From assembly GCF_001642325.1 (NCBI RefSeq), contig NZ_LSFI01000001.1, positions 1 through 64,000 on the forward strand: a stretch of 64,000 nt of DNA. The letters are read 5' to 3'. This document shows, piece after piece, positions 55,327 through 63,254 of this stretch. The notes below the pieces were generated by a model. That model did not search any database. It was given only the letters and a program-made list of their open reading frames with translations, and was not told where the DNA came from. The DNA comes from Thermodesulfatator autotrophicus. Lineage in GTDB: Bacteria > Desulfobacterota > Thermodesulfobacteria > Thermodesulfobacteriales > Thermodesulfatatoraceae. Each line of letters starts with the position of its first letter. Positions within the stretch are counted from its first letter, which is position 1. The position numbers and the translations under genes were made by a program.

Positions 55327-56451
55327 ATGAAAGCACTCATAGTTTTAGAAGACGGGACCACCTTTTGGGGTAAGTCTTTCACCGGGCGAGGTGAAGTCTT
55401 TGGTGAAATAGTTTTTAACACTGCCATGACCGGCTACCAGGAGATACTTACGGACCCTTCGTATCGCGGCCAAATCGTCACCATGACTTATCCCCTCATC
55501 GGCAATTATGGCGTAAACGATGAAGACAATGAAAGCCTGCGCATCCAGGTGGAGGCCTTTGTCGTTCGTGAATATCAACCCTTTTATTCTAACTGGCGGG
55601 CTAAGAGGTCTCTGGGAGATTGGCTTAAAAGCCAGGGGGTATTAGGGATAGAACAAGTTGACACCCGTGCTATAACGCGCCACATAAGACTTGCGGGCGC
55701 TATGAAAGCGGGGATTTCCACGGAAGACTTAAATCCCTCTTCCCTGCTTGAAAAGGTAAAAGCCGCTCCAGGCCTGGTGGGGCGCGATCTTGTCAAAGAA
55801 GTTACCTGCAATAAGCCTTACCGCTGGGTAAACGGCGAAGTAAAAGACTTTTTTCCTTTTGATCCAAAGGGCGGTTTTCGGGTGGTGGTAATTGATTGCG
55901 GCCTTAAATTTAATCAACTTCGGCTAATGGAAGAACGGGGCCTACAGCTTCTTGTAGTCCCGGCCACCACTTCCGCTGAAGAAATCCTTTCTTACGAACC
56001 TGACGGGGTGTTTTTTTCTAATGGTCCAGGAGACCCGGCGGCTGTGCCTTATGTGGTAGAAACAGCCAAAAAGCTCCTGGGCAAAAAGCCTATCTTTGGG
56101 ATATGCCTTGGCCACCAGATGATTGGCCAGGCCCTTGGGGCCAGTACTTATAAACTTAAGTTTGGTCACCGGGGAGCAAACCAGCCCGTCAAGGACTTAG
56201 CTACCGGACGCATTGAAATAACTTCCCAAAATCATGGTTTTTGCGTGAGAAAAGAAGAGTTACCCAAAGAGGTTGAAATTTCCCACATAAACCTCAACGA
56301 CGGTACCTTAGAGGGGATAAAGCATCGGGAGCTTCCGCTTTTTAGCGTGCAGTACCACCCGGAAAATGCTCCTGGCCCTCATGACTCAGTTTATCTTTTT
56401 GACCGCTTTGTGGACATGATAAAAGCTTTTGCCGAGGGCAAATATCAATGA
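55327..56451 (+). CDS. carA: Carbamoyl phosphate synthase small subunit
   Basis: CarA (374 aa) supplies ammonia from glutamine to CarB. Motifs: GEVFGEIVFNTAMTGYQEILTDPSY, then the glutaminase IFGICLGHQMIGQALGA (the catalytic Cys) and VQYHPENAPGP (His-x-Glu). The upstream frame is open to 55255 but the ATG at 55327 has GGAGGG and the canonical MKALIVLEDGT beginning. No carB follows; the next gene is DUF2760. Product feeds pyrB and arginine synthesis. Confidence 0.96.
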   Translation: MKALIVLEDGTTFWGKSFTGRGEVFGEIVFNTAMTGYQEILTDPSYRGQIVTMTYPLIGNYGVNDEDNESLRIQVEAFVVREYQPFYSNWRAKRSLGDWLKSQGVLGIEQVDTRAITRHIRLAGAMKAGISTEDLNPSSLLEKVKAAPGLVGRDLVKEVTCNKPYRWVNGEVKDFFPFDPKGGFRVVVIDCGLKFNQLRLMEERGLQLLVVPATTSAEEILSYEPDGVFFSNGPGDPAAVPYVVETAKKLLGKKPIFGICLGHQMIGQALGASTYKLKFGHRGANQPVKDLATGRIEITSQNHGFCVRKEELPKEVEISHINLNDGTLEGIKHRELPLFSVQYHPENAPGPHDSVYLFDRFVDMIKAFAEGKYQ

Positions 56452-57098
56452 AGCGCGAACAGGCTTTTATCAGCATAATAAGCCTGCTGGTGGCAGCAGT
56501 TCTAGGGGGCCTTGCTTATTACTTTAAAGATGTTTTGCCTTCCTGGGCTATAGGTACCATGGTGGGGGCACCCGTGCTTGGCGGTTTAATTCTTCTTCTG
56601 CTGATTAAGCCTTATTCGCCTAAAGAACCGTCTTCACCACCTAAGATAAAAGAAGAACCCCCTAAAAAGGAGCCAATCACCGAAGAAAAGCTGGTTGTTG
56701 AGAAAAAAATAGCCACCCAGGAACCCCCAGAGGAGTATGTGGCGGCGTTCATCGGGGTTTTACAGAAAGAAGGGCGTTTTCTTGACTTTTTAAGTGAAGA
56801 CCTTGATAAATACGATGACACTCAAATAGGCGCGGCGGTGAGAGCCATTCATCCCAAGCTTAAACAGGTTCTTTTTGAAATGATAGAAATTGCCCCGGTA
56901 ATAGACTCAAAAGAAGGCAGCGAGATAATCATAGAGGAAGATTTTGACCGCCAGGCTATAAGGCTAATAGGAAATATTAAGGGCAATCCTCCTTTTCGTG
57001 GCGTTTTAAGGCATCCGGGCTGGCGCTATCATAAGGTAAATCTGCCAAAGCCTCGCCAGGGAAAAATTTTAACCCCAGCTGAAGTGGAAGTCCCATAA
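56448..57098 (+). CDS. DUF2760 membrane protein
   Basis: The protein is 216 aa. Two N-terminal membrane helices (~8-28 and 33-53) precede a Pro/Glu/Lys linker (~55-88). The DUF2760 core follows (VLQKEGRFLDFLSEDLDKYDDTQIGAAVRAIH and GNPPFRGVLRHPGWR). The function of the family is unknown. The ATG overlaps the carA stop (ATGA). Elsewhere the domain is often next to Hsp70-like genes; here it is between carA and ribF. Confidence 0.85.
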   Translation: MKREQAFISIISLLVAAVLGGLAYYFKDVLPSWAIGTMVGAPVLGGLILLLLIKPYSPKEPSSPPKIKEEPPKKEPITEEKLVVEKKIATQEPPEEYVAAFIGVLQKEGRFLDFLSEDLDKYDDTQIGAAVRAIHPKLKQVLFEMIEIAPVIDSKEGSEIIIEEDFDRQAIRLIGNIKGNPPFRGVLRHPGWRYHKVNLPKPRQGKILTPAEVEVP

Positions 57099-57100
57099 AT

Positions 57101-58033
57101 ATGAAAATTTTAAGGAAAGAAGATCTTCCACTTAAAGTTTCTTATCCCGTAGCCACTATTGGTAATTTTGACGGGGTGCACCTGGGGCATCAGGCCCTTT
57201 TTCGCGAAACAGTAAAAAGGGCAAGGGCCCACCAGGGCCACGCCATAGCCGTTACCTTTCATCCGCATCCCTTACAGGTGCTAAGGCCTGACAAGGCTAT
57301 CAAACTTATTTGCTCTCTTGAACAAAAAATAAAACTTATAGAAAAGGCCGGGCTTGACTATTTGCTTTTACTTGAGTTCAACCAGGCTCTCGCTTCCCTT
57401 GAACCAGAAGAGTTCGTGGAAGATATTTTCGTTAAAGGCTTAAGCATAAAAGAATTGGTAGTGGGTTATGACTACCGCTTTGGCAAAAAGCGCCGTGGAG
57501 ACACGGAGCTTTTAAAGATACTGGGGCAGCGTTATGGCTTTGACGTGACAGTTGTTCCTCCTCAGAAAGTAAATGGTCTGGTGGTATCAAGTTCCCTTAT
57601 TCGGGAACTTATAGCTGAAGGGGAGGTAGCCCTGGCAGCTAAGCTTCTTGGAAGATTTTATAAGATTTGCGGTCAGGTTATTCCTGGCCGTGGTCGGGGC
57701 CAAAAACTACTCGGGTTTCCCACGGCAAACCTCAAGCTTTCTAAAGAAAAACTCCTTCCCAAAACAGGCGTCTATGCCGTTTGGGTGCATTTGGATGGCC
57801 AGAAACTGCCGGGGGTAATGAATCTGGGTTTCAATCCCACTTTCGGGGAAGGTTATTTATCTGCTGAAGTTCACATCTTTGATTTTTCTGGGGATCTTTA
57901 CGGCCAAAATATTTGTATTTCTTTTGTAGAACGCCTACGAGATGAAAAAAAATTCTCTTCTCCCGAAGAGCTTGCCGCCCAAATAAAAAGAGACAGCGAA
58001 AAAGCTCGCCAAATTTTTAACGCTCTCCAGTAA
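57101..58033 (+). CDS. ribF: Bifunctional riboflavin kinase/FAD synthetase
   Basis: RibF (310 aa) turns riboflavin into FMN and FAD. The adenylyltransferase half (~1-160) has TIGNFDGVHLGHQ and the HPHPLQVL loop. The flavokinase half (~180-305) has PGRGRGQKLLGFPTANL and VMNLGFNPTF. Length is typical. It is two bases after the DUF2760 stop. Four bases follow before the pseudouridine synthase, so a compact unit runs carA to 58778. Confidence 0.96.
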   Translation: MKILRKEDLPLKVSYPVATIGNFDGVHLGHQALFRETVKRARAHQGHAIAVTFHPHPLQVLRPDKAIKLICSLEQKIKLIEKAGLDYLLLLEFNQALASLEPEEFVEDIFVKGLSIKELVVGYDYRFGKKRRGDTELLKILGQRYGFDVTVVPPQKVNGLVVSSSLIRELIAEGEVALAAKLLGRFYKICGQVIPGRGRGQKLLGFPTANLKLSKEKLLPKTGVYAVWVHLDGQKLPGVMNLGFNPTFGEGYLSAEVHIFDFSGDLYGQNICISFVERLRDEKKFSSPEELAAQIKRDSEKARQIFNALQ

Positions 58034-58037
58034 GTTT

Positions 58038-58778
58038 ATGTCAGAAAATCAAAAAATACGTCTTAACAAATTTCTTTCCCGGGCAGGAGTGGCCTCAAGA
58101 CGTAAAGCCGACGAACTTATAAAAGAAGGAAGGGTTAAAGTTAACGGTCAGGTAATATCAGAGCCAGGCCTAAAAATTGACCCCTATTCACAAAAAGTAG
58201 AGGTTGACGGGAAGCCAGTAAGGGTTGAAGAACCGGTTTATTACCTTTTTTACAAGCCTTCAGGATATCTTACTTCACTTTATGATCCCCATGGCCGTAA
58301 AACCATCAAAGAATTTATTAAACATCTGCCTGTTAGGGTCTTTCCTGTAGGACGGCTTGATGCCGCCACGGAAGGGCTCCTTCTTTTGACCAACGATGGC
58401 GAGCTGGCTAATAGGCTTTTACACCCGCGCTATGAAATTAAAAGGGTATATCATACCACGGTTAAAGGCCATCCGTCTGAAAAGCTCATTGAGCAGCTTT
58501 TAAAAAAGGGTGTAGAAGTTGAAGGTAGAAGAGTTTATCCACGAAAAATACGCCTTTTACGCCGTGGACCTAATTCTTCCACCTACGAAGTGGTGGTGGG
58601 AGAAGGCCGCAAAAGAGAGGTGCGAAAAATCTTTGCCTCTATAGGACACCCAGTGATTAATTTAAAAAGGGTGGCTTTTGGCCCTCTCACTTTAGGCAGG
58701 CTTCGTCCTGGCGAAATAAGACCTTTGAGCCCCAAAGAACTGGAACAACTTAAAAGAGCGGCTAGGCTTGAGCCCTGA
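58038..58778 (+). CDS. Pseudouridine synthase (RluB/RsuA family)
   Basis: This 246-aa protein has an N-terminal S4 RNA-binding domain (IRLNKFLSRAGVASRRKADELI) and the catalytic domain with VGRLDAATEGLLLLTNDGE containing the nucleophile Asp. RluB modifies 23S rRNA at 2605, RsuA 16S rRNA at 516; the sequence cannot decide, although bacterial RluB-like proteins are commoner. Overlaps the end of the PHP gene by 17 bases, tail-to-tail. Confidence 0.92.
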   Translation: MSENQKIRLNKFLSRAGVASRRKADELIKEGRVKVNGQVISEPGLKIDPYSQKVEVDGKPVRVEEPVYYLFYKPSGYLTSLYDPHGRKTIKEFIKHLPVRVFPVGRLDAATEGLLLLTNDGELANRLLHPRYEIKRVYHTTVKGHPSEKLIEQLLKKGVEVEGRRVYPRKIRLLRRGPNSSTYEVVVGEGRKREVRKIFASIGHPVINLKRVAFGPLTLGRLRPGEIRPLSPKELEQLKRAARLEP

Positions 58779-59622
58779 CTTTCCAGGCCTCTAAGAGCCT
58801 TTCATAAACCTCTATAGGAACTCTTAAATTGCCCTTGCCCACCCCTAATTTGATTTCAGGTTTGTTAGTTCCGTGAAAATCGCTTCCTCCACTGACTAAA
58901 AGGGAAAACCTTTGAGCTAACTCAAGGCAAAATTGGGTAAAGGCTTTGTCATGGTCGGTATAATAGGCTTCTATGGCGTCAAGGCCCTTGTTTTTAAGTC
59001 CAGCCACATAGCTTATAAGAGCATCTTCATCAAGACCGAGATAATACGGGTGAGCTAGAGAAACAAGGCCGCCTGCCTTATGAATTATCTTGATGGCCTC
59101 TTCGGCCTCAAGCCTTGCTTTGGGTACGTAAGCCAGTTTCCCCTTGCCTAAATATTTTTCAAAGGCCTCATCAAAGTCTTTAACTATACCTTTTTGAACC
59201 AGAATTTTGGCCATATGAGGACGGCCTATTTCTCCACCTTCGGCCATTTTTTCAAGCTCTTCTATGGAAATATCTATCCCCAAAGATTTTAGCTTTTCAA
59301 CCATGAGGATATTTCTCTTGGCCCGAGCCTCATGAAGGGAAGCAAGGGTTTCTTTTAAAACACCATTTTCATAATCAATAAAATACCCGAGCAGATGGCA
59401 GTGCCCAGGACCTTCAAATTTAACACTAATCTCTACCCCTGGTACAAAAGCAATTTGGAGGCTTTGGGCCATTTCTTGTGCTTCCGCAAGCCCGGCCACA
59501 GTGTCATGGTCAGTTAAAGCAATGGCCGAGAGCCCGGCTTTTTTGGCTTCTTTAATCAAGTCACCAGGTGTTAAAGTGCCATCTGAGGCAGTAGAATGGG
59601 TATGTAGATCAATAATTTTCAT
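58762..59622 (-). CDS. PHP domain phosphoesterase (TrpH/RNase AM family)
   Basis: This 286-aa protein has the metal motifs of the PHP fold: DLHTHSTASDGT (residues ~4-15), ALTDHDTVAGL, PGVEISVKFEGPGHCHLLGY, SLAHPYYLG and SGGSDFHGTNKPE. Relatives remove 3' phosphate of nucleoside 3',5'-bisphosphates and trim RNA 5' ends. Substrate is not fixed by sequence. A 17-base overlap with the pseudouridine synthase gene is tail-to-tail. It is monocistronic. Confidence 0.9.
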   Translation of the reverse strand: MKIIDLHTHSTASDGTLTPGDLIKEAKKAGLSAIALTDHDTVAGLAEAQEMAQSLQIAFVPGVEISVKFEGPGHCHLLGYFIDYENGVLKETLASLHEARAKRNILMVEKLKSLGIDISIEELEKMAEGGEIGRPHMAKILVQKGIVKDFDEAFEKYLGKGKLAYVPKARLEAEEAIKIIHKAGGLVSLAHPYYLGLDEDALISYVAGLKNKGLDAIEAYYTDHDKAFTQFCLELAQRFSLLVSGGSDFHGTNKPEIKLGVGKGNLRVPIEVYERLLEAWKVRAQA

Positions 59623-59716
59623 AAAATTGACTCCTGTTTTACTTGACTAACTAAAAGCAAAAACGGTAGAAATTAATTAGAATAATAAAACATTTCTTGG
59701 TCGCAAGGAGGGAGTT

Positions 59717-60169
59717 ATGGCAGAAATTAAAAGTATTTTATTTCCTACAGATTTTTCAGAGGCTTCTTTAAAAGTTATCCCTTATGCCAAGTATTTAGCC
59801 CAAAAATTAGATGCTAAGCTAACCGTGCTTTTTGTGGTAGAAGAACTGGCTAAATATGCCAACTTTTATGTTCCCCACAGCGCCCTTGATAATCTTGAAC
59901 AGGAATTAATGGAACAAGCCCAGAAAAAAATGACTTCTTTTGTAGAAGAACACTTTGAAGACTTTCCAGTAGAAGCTTTAGTACGGCGTGGAGAAATACC
60001 AGAAGAAATTGTAAAAGTAGCGGAAGAGAAAGAAATTGGTCTAATCATTATGGCTACCCATGGCCGAAAAGGCCTTGAAAAAATCCTTCTCGGAAGCGTA
60101 ACTGAAAGAGTGATTAAAACAGCCCCCTGTCCGGTGATGACAATTAATCCATTTCGGGTTAAAAAATAA
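59717..60169 (+). CDS. Universal stress protein (UspA family)
   Basis: This 150-aa single Usp domain begins MAEIKSILFPTDFSEASLKVIPYAK. The C-terminal GRKGLEKILLGSVTERV matches the ATP-binding motif G-x2-G-x9-G-(S/T), so it probably binds ATP. AAGGAGG precedes ATG. A candidate TTGACT (59643), 18 bases, TAGAAA promoter lies upstream. It is followed by the FAD oxidoreductase after 39 bases. Confidence 0.92.
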   Translation: MAEIKSILFPTDFSEASLKVIPYAKYLAQKLDAKLTVLFVVEELAKYANFYVPHSALDNLEQELMEQAQKKMTSFVEEHFEDFPVEALVRRGEIPEEIVKVAEEKEIGLIIMATHGRKGLEKILLGSVTERVIKTAPCPVMTINPFRVKK

Positions 60170-60208
60170 AGTTTAATAAAATCATAAATTTTTTTGTTTG
60201 GGGGGCTC

Positions 60209-61189
60209 ATGGAAAAAGCCAAAATTGTGGTGGTAGGAGGTGGTCCAGCAGGTATTGCTACAGCGGTTGAGGCCAAAGCCGCAGGTATTGAGCCGGTAAT
60301 TGTTTTAGAAAAGGAAGAAAGACCCTGTCATACTATTCAAAAATATTACCATAAAGGTAAGCGGGTTGACGCGGTATGGCAGGGCCAGGAAGTAAAACCC
60401 GAAGGTATTTGCCGGTTTGAAACCTGCACTAAAGAGGAATTTTTAGAACTAATGGAAAAATATATTAAAGACTACAAAATAGACCTGCGTACCAATCAGG
60501 AAGTCTATAAAATTGAAAAAACTAACGATTGTTTTCGAGTATGGGCGGGGAAGGATACGGTTATTGAAGCCCCTATTGTAGTGATAGCTATAGGAATTTT
60601 TGGCAAACCTGTAAAACCCAGATACCGTATCCCTAAAGAAGTAAAAGACAAAGTTTTTTTTGGCACTCAAACCCAATGTATGCTTGGGGCCCAAAAAATA
60701 CTGGTAGTTGGCGGTGGAGATTCTGCCGCTGAAACAGCCTGTTTCCTTTGTGATGAAGCAGAAATATATCTTTCCTATCGCCGCCCTCAATTTTTTCGTA
60801 TAAACGAACAAAACCTAAAAGAGCTGGAAAAAAGAGTTAAAGCCGGCAAAGTAAAACTGTTAATGAACACTGATATTGAATCTCTTTCAGCTACCCCTGA
60901 AAACAAAGTCAAGGTCCGCTTTAAAGACGGGCAGGAAATGGTCTTTGATGCAGTTTATTATTGCCTAGGAGGAGCCACGCCGGATAATTTTTTACGGGCT
61001 ATAGGGGTGGAAATGGAAGATAATCGTCCTAAGGTGGACGAATATTTTGAAACCAATATCCCAGGCCTTTTTTTAGTGGGTGATTTGGTCTTTGAAAAAG
61101 GAAGTATTATGGCGGCTTTTAACTCGGCGCACCAGGTTGTGAAAGGCATCAAAGAGCGCTATCAGGAAAGGCTTGAGCGTGGGTGCTAA
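60209..61189 (+). CDS. FAD/NAD(P)-dependent oxidoreductase, thioredoxin reductase-like
   Basis: The protein is 326 aa. FAD is bound by VVGGGPAGIATAVEAK (~7-22) and GLFLVGDLVFEKGSI; NAD(P)H by ILVVGGGDSAAETACFL. No redox CxxC motif of thioredoxin reductase is seen, so it resembles YpdA-like or other CxxC-less members. The physiological acceptor is unknown. GGGGGG three bases from ATG is the ribosome site. The histidine kinase begins at the next base after the stop. Confidence 0.85.
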   Translation: MEKAKIVVVGGGPAGIATAVEAKAAGIEPVIVLEKEERPCHTIQKYYHKGKRVDAVWQGQEVKPEGICRFETCTKEEFLELMEKYIKDYKIDLRTNQEVYKIEKTNDCFRVWAGKDTVIEAPIVVIAIGIFGKPVKPRYRIPKEVKDKVFFGTQTQCMLGAQKILVVGGGDSAAETACFLCDEAEIYLSYRRPQFFRINEQNLKELEKRVKAGKVKLLMNTDIESLSATPENKVKVRFKDGQEMVFDAVYYCLGGATPDNFLRAIGVEMEDNRPKVDEYFETNIPGLFLVGDLVFEKGSIMAAFNSAHQVVKGIKERYQERLERGC

Positions 61190-62281
61190 ATGGAAAAACG
61201 GGTGTATTGGCTTAAATCTTCGGTTGTGCGCAGTGATGAACTGCTTGAGGGTATAATTGAAAGTGCTACTGATGCTATTATTGCCATTGATGAAGAGCAT
61301 AAAATAATCCTTTTTAACCCGGCTGCTGAAAAAATTTTTGGCTACCAGGTAGAAGAAGCCCTTGGTAAAGACTTATCAATTCTTTTACCTGAAAAGGTAG
61401 CTTCAAAGCATTTTTCTTTTATAAAAGAATTCCTTAAAACAGGAGATTCCCCTGTTATAGGGAAAGTATTAGAAGGAGTAGCTAGACGTAAGAATGGAGA
61501 GGACTTTCCCATTGAGATTTCCCGCTCTGCCACCAAAATAGACGACCACTGGATTTTCACCGCTATCGTTCGCGATGTTACCCAGGAAAAAGAAATGGAA
61601 CGGCGGCTACTTGAAAGTGAGAAGCTTGCCGCGGTTGGTATAGCCGCCTCAAGAATTGTCCACGATATTAAAAATCCCCTAATTGCCATCGGGGGTTTTG
61701 TTTTTTCTCTGCTTAAAAAGGAGTCCTCTGAAGAAAAGAGACAGAAACTTGAATTAATCCTTCGGGAAATCAAGTGTCTTGAAAAGCTTCTTTCTGATAT
61801 TAGTGAATTTGCCAAACCCCTAAAATTAGAGATAAAAGAAGCAGATTTAACCACCGTTTGCCAGGAGGCCATAGAAATTTATCGTCCTCGTTTAGAAGAA
61901 GAAGGGATTGAGATAGAACTTATCGCTCCAGAAAAGCCGGTAAAAGTCTTTCTTGACGAAGCCCGCCTTAAAGAAGTGCTTTTTAATATGTTCCAGAATG
62001 CCCTGGAAGCTATGAGTGCAACTGGCAACGGCAAACTTACCGTTGAAATTGTCCCGCGAGAACAAACTGTTCAAATTATAATTAGAGATACCGGCCCAGG
62101 AATTCCTGAACATGTTTTAAAACAACTTTTTACGCCTTTTTTTACCACCAAAAAGAAAGGCACCGGGCTAGGTCTTTCAATCTCTCACAAGATCATTGAA
62201 GCCCACGGCGGCAAAATAAAGGCCCGAAACTATGAGCACGGTGCTGAATTCACTATAGAGCTGCCTTATCGGCCAGGCTAG
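61190..62281 (+). CDS. PAS-domain sensor histidine kinase
   Basis: This 363-aa cytoplasmic kinase has no membrane segment. A PAS domain lies at ~20-130 (IIESATDAIIAIDEEHKIILFNPAAEKIFGY), with the phospho-acceptor His158 in RIVHDIKNPL. The ATPase boxes are NMFQNALEAM (N), DTGPGIPEHV (G1) and GTGLGLSISHKIIEAHGG (G2). It adjoins the FAD oxidoreductase with no gap. No response regulator is adjacent, so it is an orphan kinase here. PAS may sense redox or a small molecule; the ligand is unknown. It overlaps the convergent gene end by 29 bases. Confidence 0.93.
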   Translation: MEKRVYWLKSSVVRSDELLEGIIESATDAIIAIDEEHKIILFNPAAEKIFGYQVEEALGKDLSILLPEKVASKHFSFIKEFLKTGDSPVIGKVLEGVARRKNGEDFPIEISRSATKIDDHWIFTAIVRDVTQEKEMERRLLESEKLAAVGIAASRIVHDIKNPLIAIGGFVFSLLKKESSEEKRQKLELILREIKCLEKLLSDISEFAKPLKLEIKEADLTTVCQEAIEIYRPRLEEEGIEIELIAPEKPVKVFLDEARLKEVLFNMFQNALEAMSATGNGKLTVEIVPREQTVQIIIRDTGPGIPEHVLKQLFTPFFTTKKKGTGLGLSISHKIIEAHGGKIKARNYEHGAEFTIELPYRPG

Positions 62282-63254
62282 CAGCTTTTTTATGGGCTTC
62301 AGGAAAAAGTTTTTTCGCCATTTCTCTGGCTTTTGGAGTAGGTAGAAGGCGAATGAATTTATCAAGGACTTTACAGTCCTCGTAAGATAACAGCCACACA
62401 AAAAGCCGCCAGAAGAGTTCATTTTTGAGATGAGGAAAAGGTTCTTCAGGAGTTGGCGCAAGTTCTTCTTTTTCAATTAATTTTATATAGACAATGCTTC
62501 TTGCCGCCAGCAGGTCTTCTGAAATATTACGGTGTTTTCCGCCGAAAAGATAATAAGAGGTAAGCCCATCTCCTGGCGAGGGTAGAACTCCGTTAAACCC
62601 CCTGGTTTTTAAGGCCTTTAAAAGCAGGTTTTCCACTTTTAAACGAAAGAGCTTCCCTTTCTCTTTAGCCAGAAAATAGACCAATTTGAGATGGATATAA
62701 CCTGCTTCAACATAGACAGACATATCTTCAGGAAGCCTGTGAAGTAAAGATATTATCTCCTGAGCTCGCATCTTGTCTCTTAAGGTAATGCGTTTAGCGT
62801 CCGCTTGAGCAAAGGCCTTTATTTTTTCTACCAGGGTATCAAAAGGCCCTTGCATAGCGGCGTAATAATCAAGCAATTTGCCAAAGGTTTCGTGTTCAGC
62901 CTGGTAAACCTCGGCAAGGTCAGGAATGTTTTGCACTTCCACACGAGGTACGCCGCTGTCAAGCATTTCACGGATAATAAGCCAGCGTTCAAGGTAAGGT
63001 TCAACCTGACATAAAATTTTCCCTTTTTGATAAAGCTTTGATAAAAATTCAAGGTTTCGGCGCGTGTATTCAGGAAAGCCGGCTTCTATTTTTTCTAGGT
63101 AAGCATGAATGGAGATTTCGCCTTTAACGACTTTAGAAAAATAGGGGTCTGGAGGCTCCTCAAGGATAATGGCCTTATGGCCCTTCATGAGTTCCCAGGA
63201 GGGAGGCAAAAACTCTTGCCTATGAGGGGTAAGACCAACGGTAAGCAAGCGCAT
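62253..63254 (-). CDS. Unknown soluble protein (333 aa)
   Basis: No family is recognised. The protein begins MRLLTVGLTPHRQEFLPPSW and is helical and mixed-charge. Local features are ILEEPPDPYFSKVVKGE, SVYVEAGYIHLKLVYFLAKEKGK, TRGFNGVLPSPGDGLTSYYLFGG and a C-terminal Lys/Ala tail. The start at 63254 overlaps the M42 peptidase end by 35 bases; the longer start at 63302 lies entirely within that gene, with a weak GGAAG site favouring 63254. It is probably cotranscribed with the peptidase. Confidence 0.7.
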   Translation of the reverse strand: MRLLTVGLTPHRQEFLPPSWELMKGHKAIILEEPPDPYFSKVVKGEISIHAYLEKIEAGFPEYTRRNLEFLSKLYQKGKILCQVEPYLERWLIIREMLDSGVPRVEVQNIPDLAEVYQAEHETFGKLLDYYAAMQGPFDTLVEKIKAFAQADAKRITLRDKMRAQEIISLLHRLPEDMSVYVEAGYIHLKLVYFLAKEKGKLFRLKVENLLLKALKTRGFNGVLPSPGDGLTSYYLFGGKHRNISEDLLAARSIVYIKLIEKEELAPTPEEPFPHLKNELFWRLFVWLLSYEDCKVLDKFIRLLPTPKAREMAKKLFPEAHKKAASLADKAAL

